Notes: a model not told the origin generated them from the sequence alone. 64,000 nucleotides of DNA from Burkholderiaceae bacterium 26 (GCA_000955795.1 JYOB01000001.1:394301-458300); one strand, 5' to 3'; positions 17,392 through 26,302 are shown, counted from the first letter of the stretch. Numbers and translations are program-made.

Positions 17392-19668
17392 ATGAAAAAC
17401 AACCAAAGGCTGTGGCGGTGGCTCGGCCTGATCTTCATCCTGTCGTTCGGAGCATTGGGCTATCTGGGCCGGCAGATCTATCTGGCAGCGCCGCCGATTC
17501 CGCATGCCGTCGTCACCTCTGTGGGCGAGGTGCTCTTTACCGGCGAACAAATCCAGCGCGGCCAGGAAGCCTGGCTGGCAGCCGGCGGCCAGCAGCTTGG
17601 CACCGTCTGGGGCCACGGCAGCTACGTGGCACCTGACTGGTCTGCCGATTGGCTTCACCGTGAAGCCACGGCGCTGCAAGCCATCCGCGCGCATCAGCAG
17701 TTCGATACCGATGCGCCGTTGACGACCGTGCAGCAAGCCGCCGTCGACGCCAGCGTGAAGGAAGAAATGCGCCGCAATACGTACGACGCAAATCACGACA
17801 TCCTGACCGTGTCGCGTGAGCGCGCAGAGGCCATCCGCGGTGTGTCGCAGCACTTCGAGGCCCTGTTCGGCACCGATCCGTCGCTGGCAACGCTGCGTGA
17901 TCAATACGCCATGGCTACCGGCGTGCTGCCGGAGGCGGCCGATCGCGAAGCCCTGGCTGCGTTCTTCTTCTGGACGTCGTGGGCCGCCGCTGCCGACCGC
18001 CCAGGCGAGACCGACATCTCGTATACGAGCAACTGGCCGCATGAACCGCTCGTGGGCAACACCATGACCGGCGGTGCCGCCATGTGGTCGATGGTCAGCA
18101 TCGTGCTGCTGCTGGGCGGTATTGCCGCCATGCTGTGGCTGCACGGCAGCAGCAAGCACGAAGAGGAGGCTGCGCCGCTGCCGGCCGATCCGTTCCTCAA
18201 CGTGGTTGCCACGCCGTCGATGAAGGCCACGCGCAAGTACTTCTTTGCCGTGATCGGCCTGATGCTGGTGCAGATCGGCATGGGCGCCATCACCGCGCAC
18301 TATGCGGTGGAGGGTGAATCGTTCTTCGGGATTCCCCTGGCGCAGGTGCTGCCGTACGTGATCAGCCGCACCGTGCACACGCAGCTTGGCGTGCTGTGGA
18401 TTGCCACGGCGTGGCTGGCCACGGGCCTGTACATTGCACCGCTGCTGTCGGGGCGTGAACCGAAGTTCCAGAAGCTGGGCGTTGATGTGCTGTTCTGGGC
18501 GCTGATCTTTATCGTGGTGGGCTCCATCGCGACCGGCTGGCTTGGCACGCTGCAACATCGCGGTGCGGACTTCGGCTTCTGGGTCGGTAACCAGGGGCTG
18601 GAATACACCAGCATGGGTCGCGTGTGGCAAATCTTGCTGTTCGTCGGCCTGCTGTTCTGGGTCGTGCTGCTGGGCCGCGCGCTGTGGCCGGCACTGAAGA
18701 CGCCGTCGGAATCGCGCGGGCTGATCGCCATGGTGTTCCTGTCGGCCACGTGCATCGGCGGGTTCTATTCGACCTCGCTGGTGTGGGGCCAACACACGCA
18801 CTATTCGATGATCGAATACTGGCGCTGGTGGCTCGTCCACCTGTGGGTCGAGGGCTTCTTTGAAGTGTTCGCCACCGCCGTCATTGCGCTGATCTTCACG
18901 CGCCTGGGCCTGATCCGTGCCACCAGCGCCAACCGCGCCATCGTGGCCGAGACGATCGTGTTCCTGTTCGGCGGCATCCTGGGCACGCTGCATCACCTGT
19001 ACTTCACGGGCACCCCGACCTCGATCATCTCGGTGGGTGCGGTGTTCTCTGCGCTGGAAGTGGTGCCGCTTTCGCTGATCGGGCTCGAAGCGCTGCAGAA
19101 CTATCGCCGCACGCAAGGCACGCCGTGGCTCAACGCCTACAAGTGGCCCGTGCTGTGCTTCGTGGCCGTGGGATTCTGGAACACCGTCGGCGCCGGCCTG
19201 CTCGGCTTCGCCATCAACCCGCCTGCTTCGCTGTACTACGTGCAGGGTCTGAACATGACGGCCGCCCACGGACACGCCGCACTGTTCGGGGTGTACGGCA
19301 TGCTCGGTATCGGCCTGATGCTGTTCTGCCTGCGCGGCCTGTATGCGCGCAGCCTGCATGCCGATCGCCTGCTCAAGCCCGCGTTCTGGGGCCTGAACAT
19401 CGGCTTGGCGATGATGGTGTTCATGTCGCTGCTGCCGGCCGGCATCTACCAGGCCTGGGCCAGCGTCACCAAGGGCATGTGGTACGCCCGTTCGCCGGAG
19501 GTGGTGCACTCGAAAGTGATGGAAACGCTGGTCTGGCTGCGTGTGCCGGGTGACATCGTGTTCGCCATCGGTGCGCTTGTGCTGGCTTGGTATGCGCTGC
19601 GGCTGCTGCGCCGTCCGAAGGCACAACAGACCGAGCCGCTGCCGGCTTCGGCTCGCGCCATGCGTTAA
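17392..19668 (+). CDS. norB: Quinol-dependent nitric oxide reductase (qNOR)
   Basis: 758-residue inner-membrane enzyme reducing two NO to N2O with electrons from quinol. The N-terminal helix and about 200-residue periplasmic domain resemble NorC but lack CxxCH, which marks the single-subunit qNOR type. The haem-copper-oxidase-like core follows, with H329 (low-spin haem), H483 and E487 (HLWVE), H534-H535 and the haem b3 region H626/H628 (HGHAALFG). The length matches qNOR. It directly follows the DUF2249 gene and ends in a strong terminator, and it removes the NO made by the divergent nirK product. Confidence 0.95.
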   Translation: MKNNQRLWRWLGLIFILSFGALGYLGRQIYLAAPPIPHAVVTSVGEVLFTGEQIQRGQEAWLAAGGQQLGTVWGHGSYVAPDWSADWLHREATALQAIRAHQQFDTDAPLTTVQQAAVDASVKEEMRRNTYDANHDILTVSRERAEAIRGVSQHFEALFGTDPSLATLRDQYAMATGVLPEAADREALAAFFFWTSWAAAADRPGETDISYTSNWPHEPLVGNTMTGGAAMWSMVSIVLLLGGIAAMLWLHGSSKHEEEAAPLPADPFLNVVATPSMKATRKYFFAVIGLMLVQIGMGAITAHYAVEGESFFGIPLAQVLPYVISRTVHTQLGVLWIATAWLATGLYIAPLLSGREPKFQKLGVDVLFWALIFIVVGSIATGWLGTLQHRGADFGFWVGNQGLEYTSMGRVWQILLFVGLLFWVVLLGRALWPALKTPSESRGLIAMVFLSATCIGGFYSTSLVWGQHTHYSMIEYWRWWLVHLWVEGFFEVFATAVIALIFTRLGLIRATSANRAIVAETIVFLFGGILGTLHHLYFTGTPTSIISVGAVFSALEVVPLSLIGLEALQNYRRTQGTPWLNAYKWPVLCFVAVGFWNTVGAGLLGFAINPPASLYYVQGLNMTAAHGHAALFGVYGMLGIGLMLFCLRGLYARSLHADRLLKPAFWGLNIGLAMMVFMSLLPAGIYQAWASVTKGMWYARSPEVVHSKVMETLVWLRVPGDIVFAIGALVLAWYALRLLRRPKAQQTEPLPASARAMR

Positions 19669-19690
19669 TTCTTAACCGCGCAGTTCTCTC

Positions 19691-19740
19691 AAAAACCCGC
19701 AGGGCCCGTGTCGATTCGACCGGGCCCTGCGGGTTTTCCT
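19691..19740 (+). terminator. Rho-independent terminator after norB
   Basis: Perfect 17-bp stem (19692-19708 pairing with 19721-19737) with a 12-base loop, AAAA before and TTTT after, 23 bp past the norB stop. The A/T ends make it usable in both directions. Confidence 0.9.
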
Positions 19741-19770
19741 GTAATGCCCCCCGCCCACAAGCTCCCTACA

Positions 19771-19790
19771 ATGACGAGTCATATAGATGA
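19771..19790. promoter_or_regulatory. Overlapping small inverted repeats before the GntR/UTRA gene
   Basis: ATGAC-GA-GTCAT (19771-19782) and TCAT-ATAG-ATGA (19779-19790) overlap, 24-43 bp before the regulator start. This is a candidate autoregulatory site; weak evidence. Confidence 0.3.
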
Positions 19791-19813
19791 ATAGTTGACC
19801 ACTTCCGATACCC

Positions 19814-20536
19814 ATGCCCGCCGATCTCCGCCTGCCCCGCTATCAGCAATTGCGCGACGATCTGGCCGCGCAGATCGCCCAGCAGCATTGGCGCCCGGGC
19901 GACGCCATCCCGACCGAAGCCGAGCTTGCCAAGACGTACAACGTGGCGGTCGGCACCGTCCGCAAAGCCGTCGATGTATTGGTAGCCGAAGGGCTGCTCG
20001 AACGCTTCCAGGGCCGCGGCACCTTCGTGCGGCGCGCCAGCTTTGCCAGCTCCTTGTTCCGCTTCTTCCGCTTCCAGAGTGAAAGCGGCGAGCGACGCAT
20101 TCCTGAGAGCCGCATCCTCAAGCGCGACGTGCTCGATGCGCCGTCGGCACCGGCTGCGGGCCTGCAGATAGAAACCGGCTCACCGGTCATTCGCCTGACA
20201 CGGCTGCGCCTGCTGGATGGTGCGCCAATGCTGGCCGAAGAAATCTGGTTGCCGTACGACCGTTTCGCCCCGCTCGCCACGCTGGAACTCGATGCGTTTG
20301 GCGACCTGCTGTATCCGCTGTACGAATCCCACTGCGGCCAGATCATTGCGAGCGCCGAAGAAACACTCACCGCCGAGGCCGTCAACGCAACGTATGCGCG
20401 TCTCTTGCGCATCCAGCCCGGCGATCCGGTGATGGTCATCGAACGCGTTGCGCGCGGCTACGACCGGATACCGCTTGAATGGCGGCGCTCACGCGGCGCG
20501 GCGGCGCATTTCCGGTACCACGTGGATATCCGGTAA
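19814..20536 (+). CDS. GntR-family regulator with UTRA domain (HutC type)
   Basis: 240-residue HutC-subfamily regulator: GntR winged helix at about residues 8-75 (AELAKTYNVAVGTVRKAVDVL), then a UTRA ligand-binding domain (about 95-235; ending AHFRYHVDI). Effectors are usually small catabolites. It lies 57 bp upstream of the ABC transporter genes and likely controls them. The ribosome site is weak and the ATG at 19814 is the only reasonable start before the helix-turn-helix. Confidence 0.85.
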   Translation: MPADLRLPRYQQLRDDLAAQIAQQHWRPGDAIPTEAELAKTYNVAVGTVRKAVDVLVAEGLLERFQGRGTFVRRASFASSLFRFFRFQSESGERRIPESRILKRDVLDAPSAPAAGLQIETGSPVIRLTRLRLLDGAPMLAEEIWLPYDRFAPLATLELDAFGDLLYPLYESHCGQIIASAEETLTAEAVNATYARLLRIQPGDPVMVIERVARGYDRIPLEWRRSRGAAAHFRYHVDIR

Positions 20537-20593
20537 CGCCTCCCCACGCTGCCACCCATACCGACAAAAAAAACACACACAGGAGACAACATC

Positions 20594-21388
20594 ATGCAGG
20601 CCAACTCATCGACGGCCCCACCGCTGCTGGACGTGCGCGGCGTCACGCTGCAGTACAAGACACGCCAGCATCTGGTGACGGCCACCTACCGCGTCGACTT
20701 TCAGGTCTATCCCGGCGAGCGCTACATCCTGCTGGGCCCGTCGGGCTGCGGTAAATCGACCTTGCTCAAGGCCATCGGCGGCTACCTCACGCCCACCGAA
20801 GGCGAGATCCGCCTGAAGGGCCAGCCCGTGACCAAGCCCGGCCCGGATCGCATGATGGTGTTTCAGGAGTTCGACCAGCTCCTGCCATGGAAGACGGTGA
20901 AAGAGAACGTACTGTTCCCGTTGCTCTCCACGGGCAAGCTGGGCGCGCGTGAAGCCGAAGAACGCGCCCTGCACTACATCAACAAGGTCAATCTGACCAA
21001 GTTTGCCGACCACCACCCGCACATGCTGTCGGGCGGGATGAAACAGCGTGTGGCCATCGCCCGCGGCATGGCGATGGAACCTGACGTGCTGCTGATGGAC
21101 GAGCCCTTCGCCGCGCTCGACGCGCTCACGCGCCGCAAGATGCAGGACGAATTGCTGCAGCTGTGGGATGAAACGCGCTTCACCGTGCTGTTCGTCACGC
21201 ACTCGATTCCGGAGGCGATCCGCTGCGGCAGCCGCATCCTGATTCTCTCGCCGCATCCCGGCCAGGTGCGCGCCGAACTGCCGAGCCTCGCGCGCGACGA
21301 TGATGATCCTGAGCGCTTCAAGGCGCTAGAAGCCGAGATTCACGACATGCTGTTCGCCCGCACGGTGGAGGAAACCCATGCAGACTGA
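20594..21388 (+). CDS. ABC transporter ATP-binding protein, NitT/TauT type
   Basis: 264-residue ATPase of the nitrate/sulfonate/taurine importer group. Walker A GPSGCGKST (48-56), Q-loop FQEFDQL, signature LSGGMKQRV, Walker B LLMDEPFAALD and the VTHS switch are all present, so it should be active. An AGGAGA site precedes the start. The 3' end overlaps the permease gene by 11 bp. The substrate is not set by the ATPase; see the binding protein. Confidence 0.92.
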   Translation: MQANSSTAPPLLDVRGVTLQYKTRQHLVTATYRVDFQVYPGERYILLGPSGCGKSTLLKAIGGYLTPTEGEIRLKGQPVTKPGPDRMMVFQEFDQLLPWKTVKENVLFPLLSTGKLGAREAEERALHYINKVNLTKFADHHPHMLSGGMKQRVAIARGMAMEPDVLLMDEPFAALDALTRRKMQDELLQLWDETRFTVLFVTHSIPEAIRCGSRILILSPHPGQVRAELPSLARDDDDPERFKALEAEIHDMLFARTVEETHAD

Positions 21389-22274
21389 AACCCTTTCCAT
21401 GCCGGCCACCACCGACATCAGCAACCGCGCCCCCGTCTACAGCACGCCCGTGGCGTTCGAGCGCATCGGCGTGGTGGAAAAACCGCTCTCCATTGCTGAA
21501 CGCCTGTACGAGCAGGCATGGCTGCGCAAGCTCGTCATCCTCGTCGTTCTGGCGCTCGTGTGGGAAGGCGGTGCACGCTGGCTCGACAACCCGCTGTTGA
21601 TGCCGACCTTCTCCGATACCGTGCAGGCGCTGTGGGCCGGCCTGGCCAGCGGCACGCTGTTTGCTCGCATCGGCACGTCGATGCAAACGCTGCTGGCGGG
21701 CTACGCGCTGGGCTTGGCGTTGTCGTGTGCGTTGGTGGTACTGGGCATCAGCAATCGGCTCGGGCAGGACTTCCTGGAAACGCTCACTGCCATGTTCAAC
21801 CCGCTGCCCGCCATCGCCCTGCTGCCAATCGCGCTCGTGTGGTTCGGCCTGGGCAACGGCAGTCTGATCTTCGTCATTGTGCATTCGGTGGTGTGGGCCG
21901 TATCGCTCAACACGCATGCAGGGTTCTTGTCGGTATCGAACACGCTGCGTATGGTGGGCCGCAACTACGGGCTTTCTGGCATGGGGTATCTGACCAAGAT
22001 CCTCATCCCGGCCGCGTTCCCATCCATCCTCACAGGCCTGAAGATCGGCTGGGCCTTCGCATGGCGCACGTTGATCGCCTCGGAACTGGTGTTTGGCGTC
22101 AGCTCCGGCCAGGGCGGCCTCGGCTGGTACATCTACGAGAACAAAAACCAACTGCAGATTCCCGAAGTGTTCGCCGGCCTGCTGACCGTCATCATCATCG
22201 GCCTGCTCGTCGAGAACCTAGTGTTCCGCACGCTGGAAGCCCGCACCGTCAAACGCTGGGGCATGCAGAACTGA
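21378..22274 (+). CDS. ABC transporter permease, NitT/TauT type
   Basis: 298-residue inner-membrane permease with six or so helices and the EAA-type loop (LRMVGRNYGLSGMGYLTKILIPAAFP). An unusual hydrophilic stretch of about 45 residues precedes the first helix. It pairs with the ATPase encoded directly upstream (11-bp overlap). The binding protein follows only after a 291-bp gap filled by a repeat element. Confidence 0.9.
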   Translation: MQTETLSMPATTDISNRAPVYSTPVAFERIGVVEKPLSIAERLYEQAWLRKLVILVVLALVWEGGARWLDNPLLMPTFSDTVQALWAGLASGTLFARIGTSMQTLLAGYALGLALSCALVVLGISNRLGQDFLETLTAMFNPLPAIALLPIALVWFGLGNGSLIFVIVHSVVWAVSLNTHAGFLSVSNTLRMVGRNYGLSGMGYLTKILIPAAFPSILTGLKIGWAFAWRTLIASELVFGVSSGQGGLGWYIYENKNQLQIPEVFAGLLTVIIIGLLVENLVFRTLEARTVKRWGMQN

Positions 22275-22330
22275 GCATCGGCGCAACGCAAGCGCCCAGA
22301 CGGTTTGGCCGTACCCTGCCCTATGCGGCG

Positions 22331-22424
22331 CCTTGAATTTTTGTGAGCGGGCGGAAAAAAGAAGGAGGCCTGTTTGAGCGAAGCGAGTTTGCCTCCTTCT
22401 CCGCGCGGTCACGGAAATTCAAGG
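22331..22424. repeat. Nested hairpin repeat element
   Basis: Outer arms CCTTGAATTT (22331-22340) and AAATTCAAGG (22415-22424) pair perfectly and enclose an inner pair GAAGGAGGC / GCCTCCTTC (22361-22369 and 22391-22399). I know this kind of intergenic element as dispersed in Ralstonia-Burkholderia genomes. It splits the ABC operon between permease and binding protein. Confidence 0.6.
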
Positions 22425-22440
22425 AGTCTTTCGTCGCATC

Positions 22441-22510
22441 GGGCGCGCCTTTCTTTGCTTACTTTCTTTGGCAAGACAAAGAAAGTGAGTCGGCCCCGGC
22501 AGGGGACGAA
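22441..22510. repeat. Dispersed intergenic repeat with CTTTCTTTG hairpin
   Basis: Contains ACTTTCTTTG (22461-22470) and CAAAGAAAGT (22477-22486), a perfect 10-bp stem with a 6-base loop, followed by a GGCCCCGGCAGGGG stretch. This motif family is common between genes in this bacterial group. Its T-poor 3' side argues against a simple terminator. Confidence 0.6.
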
Positions 22511-22565
22511 ACACCAGATGCACCACCAACACACAGCCATACAAACAACGACAAGGAGACAAGCA

Positions 22566-23594
22566 ATGCAGCAAACCCGACGTAACGTCCTCCGCATAAC
22601 AATGGCCGCCACGCTGGCCACATCGCTCTTCGGCGGCGCCATCAGCACCGCGCACGCTGAAGCCAGCGAAATCCGCATCTCCCACGGCTACGGCATCCTC
22701 TACCTGCCCATCATGGTGATGGCCAGCGAGCACCTGCTGGAGAAGCAGGCCAAGGCCGCCGGCCTGGGCGACGTAAAGGTCAACTACCGCATCCTGGACG
22801 GCGGCAACGTCATCAACGACGCCATGCTCTCGGGCGCGCTCGACATCGCCTCGCTGGGCGTGCCGGGCTTCCTCACGCTGTGGGACAAGACGCGTGGCAG
22901 CGCGATGGAAGTGCGCGGGCTGTCGTCGCTCAGCTCCTCGTCGATGTACCTGATGACGCGCAACCCGAACGTGAAGACGCTGGCGGATTTCTCCGATAAG
23001 GACCGCATTGCCGTGCCGGGCATCAAGACTTCGCTGCCAGCCGTGGTGCTGCAAATGGCTGCCGCCAAAACCTTCGGCGACAAGCAGTTCAACAAGCTTG
23101 ACCCGATTACCGTGCCGCTGCCGCACCCCGACGCCACCGCTGTCATGCTGGCGGGCGGCAGCCAGATCAACAGTCACATGGCCTCACCGCCGTTCTCGTA
23201 CACCGAGGCCGCGGTGCCCGGCCTGCACCGCGTGTTCAACACGGTCGACGTACTGGGCAACATCACGCTGGACATGACTTACACCAGCAAGAAGTTCTAC
23301 GAGGCCAACCCGAAGCTGTCGGCGGCATTCGTGGCCGCGCTGGATGAAGCCAACGCCCTCATCGCCAAAGACAAGACCAAAGCCGCACAGATCTACATTG
23401 CGCAGTCGAAGGTGAAGAGTTCGCCGGAAGAAGTGAAGAAGATCCTGGACGATCCAGATTCGCGCTTCACGACCACGCCAGTGGGCGTCGCGCACTATGC
23501 TGAATTCATGCAGCGCGTGGGCACGCTCAAGAACAAGCCCGCGTCGTGGAAGGATGTTTTCTTCCCGACGGTGCAGAACCGGCAGGGTTCGTAA
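22566..23594 (+). CDS. ABC transporter substrate-binding protein, NMT1/TauA-like
   Basis: 342-residue periplasmic binding protein. Signal peptide about 1-30 (RRNVLRI, then a hydrophobic core, AHA cleavage). The mature part begins with the NMT1-like pattern EIRISHGYGILYLPIMVMAS and LDGGNVINDAMLSGALDIASLG, typical of binding proteins for sulfonates, thiamine precursors or related small molecules. The start at 22566 follows GGAGACAAGC. It is separated from its permease by a repeat element but points the same way. The ligand cannot be named. Confidence 0.85.
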   Translation: MQQTRRNVLRITMAATLATSLFGGAISTAHAEASEIRISHGYGILYLPIMVMASEHLLEKQAKAAGLGDVKVNYRILDGGNVINDAMLSGALDIASLGVPGFLTLWDKTRGSAMEVRGLSSLSSSSMYLMTRNPNVKTLADFSDKDRIAVPGIKTSLPAVVLQMAAAKTFGDKQFNKLDPITVPLPHPDATAVMLAGGSQINSHMASPPFSYTEAAVPGLHRVFNTVDVLGNITLDMTYTSKKFYEANPKLSAAFVAALDEANALIAKDKTKAAQIYIAQSKVKSSPEEVKKILDDPDSRFTTTPVGVAHYAEFMQRVGTLKNKPASWKDVFFPTVQNRQGS

Positions 23595-23648
23595 CGCGAA
23601 ACACTTGAGCACAACGAGCAGCACGCAGCATCCGCACGGAGGCATTTC

Positions 23649-24059
23649 ATGGCACTACGCATCGTCCGGCTCGGCGAGCCGCGTCACCCAGGTGAAGGCT
23701 TGCGCATCGGCACCGTGCGGCGCCCGCCGCGCGGCGTGCCCAAGGAAGAATTCGCCAGCCGCGATTTCTACGACGTCTGGATGCCGCTGCTCTCTCCCAC
23801 GCCCGAACTCGTCAAGCAGGCACAGGCCGCCCAATCCGAGCACGACAAGGATCAGCAAAACAAGGGCTGGCAAACCTTCGTGCGCCACTTCCGCACCGAA
23901 ATGCGCGACGGCGATGCCGCGCGTCTGCTCGACATGCTGGCCGCGCTCTCGCACCAGACCAATCTGTCGGTCGGCTGCTATTGCGAGGATGAAGCGCATT
24001 GCCATCGTTCAGTACTGCGCGAGTTGTTGAAGGAACGTGGGGCGGAGTTGGCTCCGTGA
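23649..24059 (+). CDS. DUF488-family protein
   Basis: 136-residue soluble protein of the DUF488 family, recognisable from the early IGTVRRPPRGV stretch, DFYDVWMPLLSP and the conserved LSVGCYCEDEAHCHRSVL near the end, whose Cys and His residues could bind metal. Function is not established. It is 54 bp after the ABC binding-protein gene and may be read from the same transcript. Confidence 0.8.
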   Translation: MALRIVRLGEPRHPGEGLRIGTVRRPPRGVPKEEFASRDFYDVWMPLLSPTPELVKQAQAAQSEHDKDQQNKGWQTFVRHFRTEMRDGDAARLLDMLAALSHQTNLSVGCYCEDEAHCHRSVLRELLKERGAELAP

Positions 24060-24088
24060 ACAAGCACGCCACTTATACAAGGAAGACC

Positions 24089-24619
24089 ATGACCAGCCTG
24101 CCTCGAACTTTTCGCCACCGCACCGCATCTGCCCTTCTGCTCGCACTGGCAATGACCAGTGCGCAGACAGCCATGGCGCAAACTGCGCCCGCCGCGCTCC
24201 AGCCAGCCGACGCACACCACATCGTCGCCACGCTATCGGCCACGGGGGTGCAGATCTACGTTTGCAAGCGCGACGGCGACAAGCCTCTGGCGTGGGTCTT
24301 CAAGGCGCCACTGGCGGAGCTTTACGATGCCAGCGGCAAGCTCGTCGTCAAACACGGAGCAGGCCCAAGCTGGGAAGCCTCTGACGGCAGCAAGATCACT
24401 GGAAAAGTCTTGCAGCAGGCGCCCAACACCTCGGAAGCCGGTGCCATTCCGCTGTTGCTGTTGCAAGCCACCAATGTTGGCGGCGCGGGCCTGTTGAGCG
24501 GTGTGCGCTACGTGCAGCGGCTGCAGACCCACGGCGGCATCGCACCCGCACAACCCTGCACGGAAGAAGGCCAGGAAGGCCGTAGCCCGTACCTGGCGCA
24601 ATACGTTTTCCTCGACTGA
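24089..24619 (+). CDS. Exported DUF3455-domain protein
   Basis: 176-residue exported protein. Signal peptide about 1-32 (ASALLLALAMTSAQTAMAQ). The mature part matches the DUF3455 pattern GVQIYVCK..., W.FKAPLAELYD, HGAGPSWE..DGS and a late GVRYVQRL. Such proteins occur widely in proteobacteria and fungi, without a known activity. The start at 24089 is set by AAGGA just upstream. It overlaps nothing and may have its own promoter. Confidence 0.78.
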   Translation: MTSLPRTFRHRTASALLLALAMTSAQTAMAQTAPAALQPADAHHIVATLSATGVQIYVCKRDGDKPLAWVFKAPLAELYDASGKLVVKHGAGPSWEASDGSKITGKVLQQAPNTSEAGAIPLLLLQATNVGGAGLLSGVRYVQRLQTHGGIAPAQPCTEEGQEGRSPYLAQYVFLD

Positions 24620-24757
24620 CGCACCGCTCTCCGAGGTGAGTGCCCCTACCCCATACGGGGGACGACGGGCTTCCTTGGCGACCCTATAACGAAGAGACGC
24701 GCGACCGGTGATTCACCACGTCGCGCCGTCGTCATTCGTTATTTCAGGAGCACCGCC

Positions 24758-24976
24758 ATGGGCCGCCGCTACATCGATTGCCGCGCCTTCCCCAGCGAGA
24801 CCAACTGCTCGGTCGCCATCAGCGCCGACAGCGATGCCGAATTGCTGGAGGCGGCTGTGCAGCATGCCGTTTCCGTGCACAAGCACACCGATTCGCCCGA
24901 ACTGCGAGCGCAACTGCAGACTCTTTTCCAGGACGGCACCCCTGCCGTGGCGCCACCAAAGATGGCCGCTGCCTGA
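24758..24976 (+). CDS. DUF1059-like small protein
   Basis: 72-residue protein resembling the DUF1059 family: RRYIDCRAFPSE-NCSVAIS, then an ADSDAELLEAAVQHAVSVH stretch and a short helical end. Two early Cys residues and the His pair could bind a metal, as suggested for the family. An AGGAG site precedes the start. It sits alone between the DUF3455 gene and the convergent LuxR gene. Confidence 0.75.
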   Translation: MGRRYIDCRAFPSETNCSVAISADSDAELLEAAVQHAVSVHKHTDSPELRAQLQTLFQDGTPAVAPPKMAAA

Positions 24977-24993
24977 TCAAAACGCGGCCGCCC

Positions 24994-25635
24994 CTACCGA
25001 CGCGCCGACAGCGCCAGCATCAGCCGCACCACATCGCACTGGCTGTGCGTGTTGGTCTTGCGATAGACGTGTTTGAGGTGCGTGCGCACCGTGTCGAGTG
25101 AAATGCCCAGCGTACGCGCTATACAGGCTGGGTCGGAGCCGCTTGCCAGCAGATCGGCCACATCGGCTTCGCGGCGCGTCAGGTGGAATGCATCGGTCAA
25201 CCACAGGCTGGCCGGCTGCGCAGGCGAGATGCCTGTGCGTGCAGCAACGCGTTGCCAGCACAACGGCAGTGCTTGCGCAAAGTGCGGCAGCAAGGCTTGT
25301 GGCGCCGCACCATGCTGCATGGATTGCGGCACGCCCGACTTGCGGTAATCGAGCCACACCACGCCGCGCACTTCAGCATCGGCCACGGGCCAGGCGTCAA
25401 TGCCATTGCCGCGCACCGCATGCAGCAGCACTTCGACCGAGGATGCGCCTCGCGACGCCGCCCAGTGCCACCTCCCATCGACGCGCCACCGGATCATGGC
25501 CGCAGCATGGTCCGCGCCGCACCCATCGCGCAGCACGTTCATCACGCCCACGGCATCTCCCGCGCAGGCCGCCACGTAGCACTGGCGCAGCACGGTTGCC
25601 GAGGCATGAGGTGACATGACAGAAAGATGCAGCAT
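24994..25635 (-). CDS. LuxR-family transcriptional regulator
   Basis: 213-residue regulator with a C-terminal LuxR helix-turn-helix at about 150-205 (LTRREADVADLLASG, then IARTLGISLDTVRTHLKHVYRKT). The N-terminal 140 residues are a sensory region I cannot assign. No receiver Asp pattern or autoinducer domain is evident. The start is uncertain between 25635 and the Met at 25617. It lies 115 bp downstream of the PACE exporter on the same strand. Confidence 0.8.
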   Translation of the reverse strand: MLHLSVMSPHASATVLRQCYVAACAGDAVGVMNVLRDGCGADHAAAMIRWRVDGRWHWAASRGASSVEVLLHAVRGNGIDAWPVADAEVRGVVWLDYRKSGVPQSMQHGAAPQALLPHFAQALPLCWQRVAARTGISPAQPASLWLTDAFHLTRREADVADLLASGSDPACIARTLGISLDTVRTHLKHVYRKTNTHSQCDVVRLMLALSARR

Positions 25636-25750
25636 GAAGGCAATACGGGCGCAGCGGCTTGCGACCGCGGCGCCCGTCTTGAAAGGGACTTCATTATAGG
25701 AAGCGCGCCACCTCCCGCACTGCCCCTTTTGCCCTAGGCCAGCCCGCGTT

Positions 25751-26188
25751 TCAGGCCAGCGCGCGACGCGACATCCAGCGCGCACGCAGATGGTCGTACG
25801 CGAGGTTGAAAAAGAACGTGTAAGGCAGGAAGAACAGCATGATGCCGATGTCGATGACGAAGGCTTCCCACAGGCTGATGTTCAACCACCACGCGCCCAG
25901 GGGCACCAGCATCACGACCAGCCCGCCCTCGAACAGGCAGGCATGCACCACGCGCACCATCAACGTGCGCGAAATCTTGTAGCGGTGCTCCACCCGCTCG
26001 AAGACCGCGTTGAACACCATGTTCCACACCATCGCCACGCCGGCAAACATGAGGGTCAACGCGCCCATGTGTGCAAGCGACACGCCCATGATCCAACTGA
26101 ACAGCGGCGCGCAGATGATGGTGGCGAGCAACTCAAAGCTCAGAGCATGGAATACACGCTCGACAGGGGTTTTGGCTGGGATTTGCAT
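25751..26188 (-). CDS. PACE-family biocide efflux protein (AceI-like)
   Basis: 145-residue inner-membrane protein with four helices arranged as two BTP (bacterial transmembrane pair) domains. PACE transporters export chlorhexidine, acriflavine or short-chain diamines. The conserved membrane Glu is present as E19 (SFELLATIICAP), equivalent to Glu15 of AceI. It is divergent from a LysR gene, a common arrangement for aceI-type genes, with a T-N11-A box between them. Confidence 0.88.
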   Translation of the reverse strand: MQIPAKTPVERVFHALSFELLATIICAPLFSWIMGVSLAHMGALTLMFAGVAMVWNMVFNAVFERVEHRYKISRTLMVRVVHACLFEGGLVVMLVPLGAWWLNISLWEAFVIDIGIMLFFLPYTFFFNLAYDHLRARWMSRRALA

Positions 26189-26253
26189 GGCAACGACTCC
26201 GATGAATGGGCGAGATTTTCATCGGCGAAAGCGGGTTTTACCAATTCGATAGC

Positions 26254-26268
26254 ATCGGTTTTTCCGAT
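26254..26268. promoter_or_regulatory. LysR-type box between PACE and LysR genes
   Basis: Inverted repeat ATCGG-TTTTT-CCGAT with T-N11-A core, 66 bp before the PACE start and 35 bp before the LysR start. Probably bound by the adjacent regulator. Confidence 0.55.
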
Positions 26269-26302
26269 ATATTGAGCCAATCCGCCTGCCCTGGAGCGAT
26301 CT

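Noticed and set aside
17257-19626. 789-codon open frame antisense to norB
   Set aside because: The protein is His/Gln/Arg-rich without any domain, as expected for the complement of a GC-rich membrane-protein gene; norB is unambiguous on the plus strand.
22331-22510. Hairpin repeats as insertion-sequence ends
   Set aside because: No transposase gene, no target duplication seen, and the stems are nested rather than terminal.
24640-24662. CCCC-ATA-CGGGG hairpin after the DUF3455 gene as a terminator
   Set aside because: The stem is only about five bases and no T-run follows.
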